64,000 bases of DNA from Flaccisagitta enflata (Eukaryota; Chaetognatha; Sagittoidea; Aphragmophora), in contig OZ231128.1 of assembly GCA_965153355.1 (NCBI GenBank), positions 23,560,001-23,624,000 on the forward strand, read 5' to 3'. Below the pieces are notes generated by a model, which saw nothing but the letters and a program-made list of their open reading frames with translations, had not been told where the DNA came from and did no database searches. The translations under genes were made by a program, and so were the position numbers. Of this stretch, positions 61,571 through 64,000 are shown piece after piece; positions within the stretch are counted from its first letter, which is position 1; each line of letters opens with the position of its first letter.

Positions 61571-61692
61571 TCAAGGCCAAGTAGGCCAATAACGTGCGAC
61601 GTGTGGATCAAACAAGTGCGTTACCAACAGACAGACAGACCAACCGACCAATTGACGGACACAGCCAGTTGAAAAGGTGCTTTGTCGCACTT
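61571..61692 (+). mobile_element. Helentron-like element, subfamily H
   Basis: TCAAGGCCAAGTAGGCC (worn 5' end), ACGTGCGACG, CAGACAGACAGACC run, GGACACAGCC, then AAGGTGCTTTGTCGCACTT before AAAAA. GTGCGAC at the 5' side pairs with GTCGCAC at the 3' side. Confidence 0.65.
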
Positions 61693-61766
61693 AAAAAGTG
61701 TTACGCTGGTGAGAATTTGTTTCAAAGGGGACTGGATTTAAATTGGAGCTGGAACGCGGACACAAT

Positions 61767-61777
61767 AAGATGGCGGC
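61767..61777 (+). promoter_or_regulatory. AAGATGGCGGC motif over a possible start codon
   Basis: This string equals the YY1-type consensus that overlaps translation starts in many short-leader animal genes. Use in this organism is inferred. Confidence 0.35.
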
Positions 61778-61877
61778 TGCGCCGTTGACCGAAGGGGCGC
61801 CTTGTGTAGTTCAGCAAACCGAGATACAGAAAATAGCTCGCCAATTTGTCGCTTCGGATGTTCCATTTGCCTTCCCG
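61770..61877 (+). CDS. Possible first coding exon, unrecognised protein
   Basis: ATG in AAGATGGCGGC context opens 36 codons: MAAAPLTEGAPCVVQQTEIQ, then KIARQFVASDVPFAFP, followed by GTAAATG, a fair donor in phase 0. The base composition is GC-richer than the surroundings. Read through, the frame enters the CT microsatellite, so a splice here is needed. I do not recognise the peptide. Confidence 0.35.
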
Positions 61878-61930
61878 GTAAATGCAGAGGTATTTTGGGC
61901 AGGCAATTTGTGCATACTGCGGATGTGTCA

Positions 61931-62079
<149 letters not shown>

Positions 62080-62098
62080 AAAAACCGCAAAAACAAAA

Positions 62099-62313
62099 AA
62101 CAAGGCCGGATACACGGCTACCCCAGTCGCGTGCGGGTGGGCAGGAGCTGTAATCGAGGTCACCAGATCATTTGGGCAGGAGCAGTGAAGCCAAAAATCC
62201 CAAAACCCCAAAAAAAGTAAAGTGTGACGGACCGACGGACCGACGGACCGACGGACCAACGGACGGACCGACGGACCGACAAAGCGGGGTGTAGAGTCGC
62301 GTAGCACGCGACT
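62099..62313 (+). mobile_element. Intact Helentron-like element, subfamily A
   Basis: AACAAGGCCGGATACACGG, AGTCGCGTGC, GGGTGGGCAGGAGC, GGGCAGGAGCAGTGAAGCC, AAAGTGTGACGGACCG run, CGGGGTGTAG and the hairpin AGTCGCGTAGCACGCGACT before AAAAA. It lies between the two candidate first exons. Confidence 0.93.
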
Positions 62314-62318
62314 AAAAA

Positions 62319-62380
62319 AGTAAAGTGTGACGGATGGACGGATCGACAAAGCGGGGTGTAGAGTCGCGTAGCAGGCGACT
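62319..62380 (+). mobile_element. Duplicated 3' end of the preceding A element
   Basis: AAAGTGTGACGGATGGACGG, CGGGGTGTAG and AGTCGCGTAGCAGGCGACT before AAAAA. Only the 3' third is repeated, directly after the intact copy. Confidence 0.88.
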
Positions 62381-62475
62381 AAAAAGATGCACACTGTTTG
62401 CGTGACACAGCGGAGAGTGAAGTGAATGTGGTTGAAATACGTTTTGAGTGGAATTGAATTTAACATTTCCCCTCA

Positions 62476-62486
62476 AAGATGGCGGC
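62476..62486 (+). promoter_or_regulatory. AAGATGGCGGC motif over a possible start codon
   Basis: Second exact copy of the same 11-mer within about 700 bases, again over an ATG. Confidence 0.4.
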
Positions 62487-62586
62487 GGCTGATCCTAACG
62501 CTGGAGGCGATGCAGGTGGTAGCGATGGTGATGATGATGATGCTGCGTCGGATGAAGGAGAAAGGAGTGCTGAAGTTCAACGTCAG
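62479..62586 (+). CDS. Likely first coding exon, unrecognised acidic N-terminus
   Basis: ATG at 62479 opens 36 codons: MAAADPNAGGDAGGSDG, DDDDAASDEGERSAEVQRQ. They end at CAG/GTATGAG, a strong donor in phase 0. The peptide is Ala/Gly/Asp-rich, as in disordered N-termini of nuclear or cytoplasmic proteins. I do not recognise the gene. The following exon is not identified in the remaining 1.4 kb. The intron would begin with a worn subfamily B hairpin (AGTTACGAACACGCAACT) near 62628. Confidence 0.55.
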
Positions 62587-62649
62587 GTATGAGCTTCGAA
62601 CGTTTGCGTCAATGAATGTCTTTTTAGTTACGAACACGCAACTGTATAA

Positions 62650-63036
62650 GTCACGGTGCACACAAAGGTGAAATTTCATGAGTCAACAAATTTTTTTCTC
62701 AATATTATTAATTTTTTTGCCTACTTCTACTAGATAAGTTTCTGAAGAGCTGTAATAGCGAAACTAGTAAAACATTCACCATATTTTTCATGTTTTAAAT
62801 CATGGATTGTATCTTCTTTCAAGACAAATTTATGCATCATTGAAAATCTGACTAAATTATTCAAATTTTTAAAGAAAACTTGTTTTTGCAATCTGACATG
62901 TCTTGGGTGAAAGTAAAACTTTGCATAGGGGTTAGAAAATTGGTATTTTCAAAAACAAAGTCCTTTTCTAAACACATTAACAAGAAGGGCTATGTTTTTG
63001 AAAATGCAAATTTTGCATCTGGAAGCAGTGATATAA
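62650..63036. other. Stretch with no supported gene
   Basis: AT-rich. Probably intron of the gene starting at 62479 if that call holds. Confidence 0.4.
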
Positions 63037-63040
63037 TTGC

Positions 63041-63912
63041 ACTGTCCTCTCAGCGAGAATCCAAGTGAAAAGTCATAGTACAGTAGGTTTTTTTTGTAGT
63101 TTGTCATAGTTTGAGGGTTACTCATCAGAGAAAAACTGTCGTAAATTCTTAGAAACGACAATAACAAAGAAGTGGTACCCAGTTAACAGGCTCAAATTTT
63201 ATCTGTCGTTAAAAAATAAGCTTCCCTAGCCTTGAGAAAAGTATGAATATTTGCGCAAATTAATGCTGAGACATTTTCTACATTCCTGTTAAAAAATACA
63301 AACTAGAAAGGAAAAGGATTTAACTTCGAAAATGGGGCTAAATTTAGCTGAATATTTACGACAGAAAAAGCGAGATGTTTTATTAAAACTAACAATTATG
63401 AAATCTTGTCAAGGGCGCTTTTTGAGAAATATGAAAAAAAGATTAATTTTAACCTTATTTTAAATGAAAAGTTTTTCAACTCATCCAGACCTCTTTTTTG
63501 ATGGTAAATCTGTAATCCTGATGTTATTTCCTTTCATTTGATAGGTCGCACTATATGTTTTTATGAAGAAATAAAAATTTCAATTTTTAAGCCACCGTTA
63601 TAATTTTGCAACGGTGGCTAAAAAATTGAAAATCATAATTCTTGAGGAAAGCATATAGTGCGACATATCAAATGAAAGGAAATGTTATCAGGATTACAAA
63701 TTTGCTTAAAAAAAAAGAGGTTTTGATAAGTTAAAAGAATCTATGTTTAAAATAGGGTTAAAATTTTCTTTTTTTCAAATTTCTCAAAAAGCGCCCTTGA
63801 CAAGATTTCATGAGTGATAGTTTTAGTTTAATCAACCCTAAAACTAAGAGAAACTGCAATAAAACCCACTGTACTATGACTTTTGACCTGGACTCTCATT
63901 GAGAGGAGAGTG
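63041..63912. mobile_element. Foldback with possible ATTG duplication
   Basis: The ends CACTGTCCTCTCAGCGAGA and (inverted) CACTCTCCTCTCAATGAGA start long arms. They include AAAAGTCATAGTACAGT and TATAGTGCGAC, and fold around AGCCACCGTTATAATTTTGC near 63600. ATTG lies outside both ends (63037-63040 and 63913-63916). Confidence 0.8.
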
Positions 63913-64000
63913 ATTGATGCTTTTTGTTTATCTACTTTTTGAAAATACTAATAGAGTAATTAAAAGTATAAAAAATGAAATTCAGGTGTTGATACTAATG

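Overview
The window looks like intron and intergenic DNA from an invertebrate animal. I see no operons, ribosome binding sites, rRNA, tRNA or CRISPR. I do see GT-AG exon candidates, very dense microsatellites (mostly GA/CT, also GT/CA, GAA, GTT, CTGT and CTAT), several minisatellites, and nested non-autonomous transposons. I cannot name the phylum from the sequence. Most long open frames here are translated simple repeats and are not genes.

The main organised system is a dispersed set of short mobile elements. Each has a 5' end near AACAAGGCCGGATAC, a conserved CTGCCCACCCG-type box next to a 10-base subterminal motif, a central GTCC/GTCG tetranucleotide run, and a 3' hairpin ending just before AAAAA. 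About thirty copies or fragments are spread over the window. This is the architecture known for Helentron-associated elements (HINE/DINE-1, pearl). The subfamilies differ in the 10-base motif, and the change is repeated in the 5' motif and in the 3' hairpin. A second family (here E) has a different hairpin (GGCCCCTTCGGGGCC) and carries a minisatellite of about 19-20 bases. Copies sit head to tail, inside each other and inside older foldback elements, so insertion order can be read in several places. For elements of these two families, strand '+' means that the hairpin end is on the right.

Layout: 0.4-2.6 kb holds a three-level nest and a TA-flanked MITE. 5.9-6.3 kb holds a short TIR element with 24-base flanking repeats. 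7.9-12 kb is a giant foldback of repeated ~565-base units with several insertions. 14.2-16.5 kb holds a decayed Tc1/mariner transposase and an hAT-like foldback with a perfect 8-base duplication. 18.7-19.0, 24.3-24.8, 45.3-45.7, 53.4-54.2, 60.7-61.2 and 63.0-63.9 kb are further palindromic or MITE elements. 20.5-22.5 kb has a possible acidic coding exon that runs into a TIR element inside a GAA array. 25.5-26.9 kb has old direct repeats. 30.0-31.1, 40.9-41.5 and 51.6-52.7 kb are large minisatellite or hexanucleotide arrays.

The best gene evidence is on the minus strand at 58.6-55.1 kb. Three exon candidates have splice signals and matching phases, and the last encodes a transmembrane segment. 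They suggest part of a single-pass membrane protein that I do not recognise. On the plus strand at 61.8 and 62.5 kb, two ATG codons lie inside the motif AAGATGGCGGC. Each opens a 36-codon reading frame that ends at a GT donor, so they may be first exons of one or two genes. Other exon calls are weak and scored accordingly.
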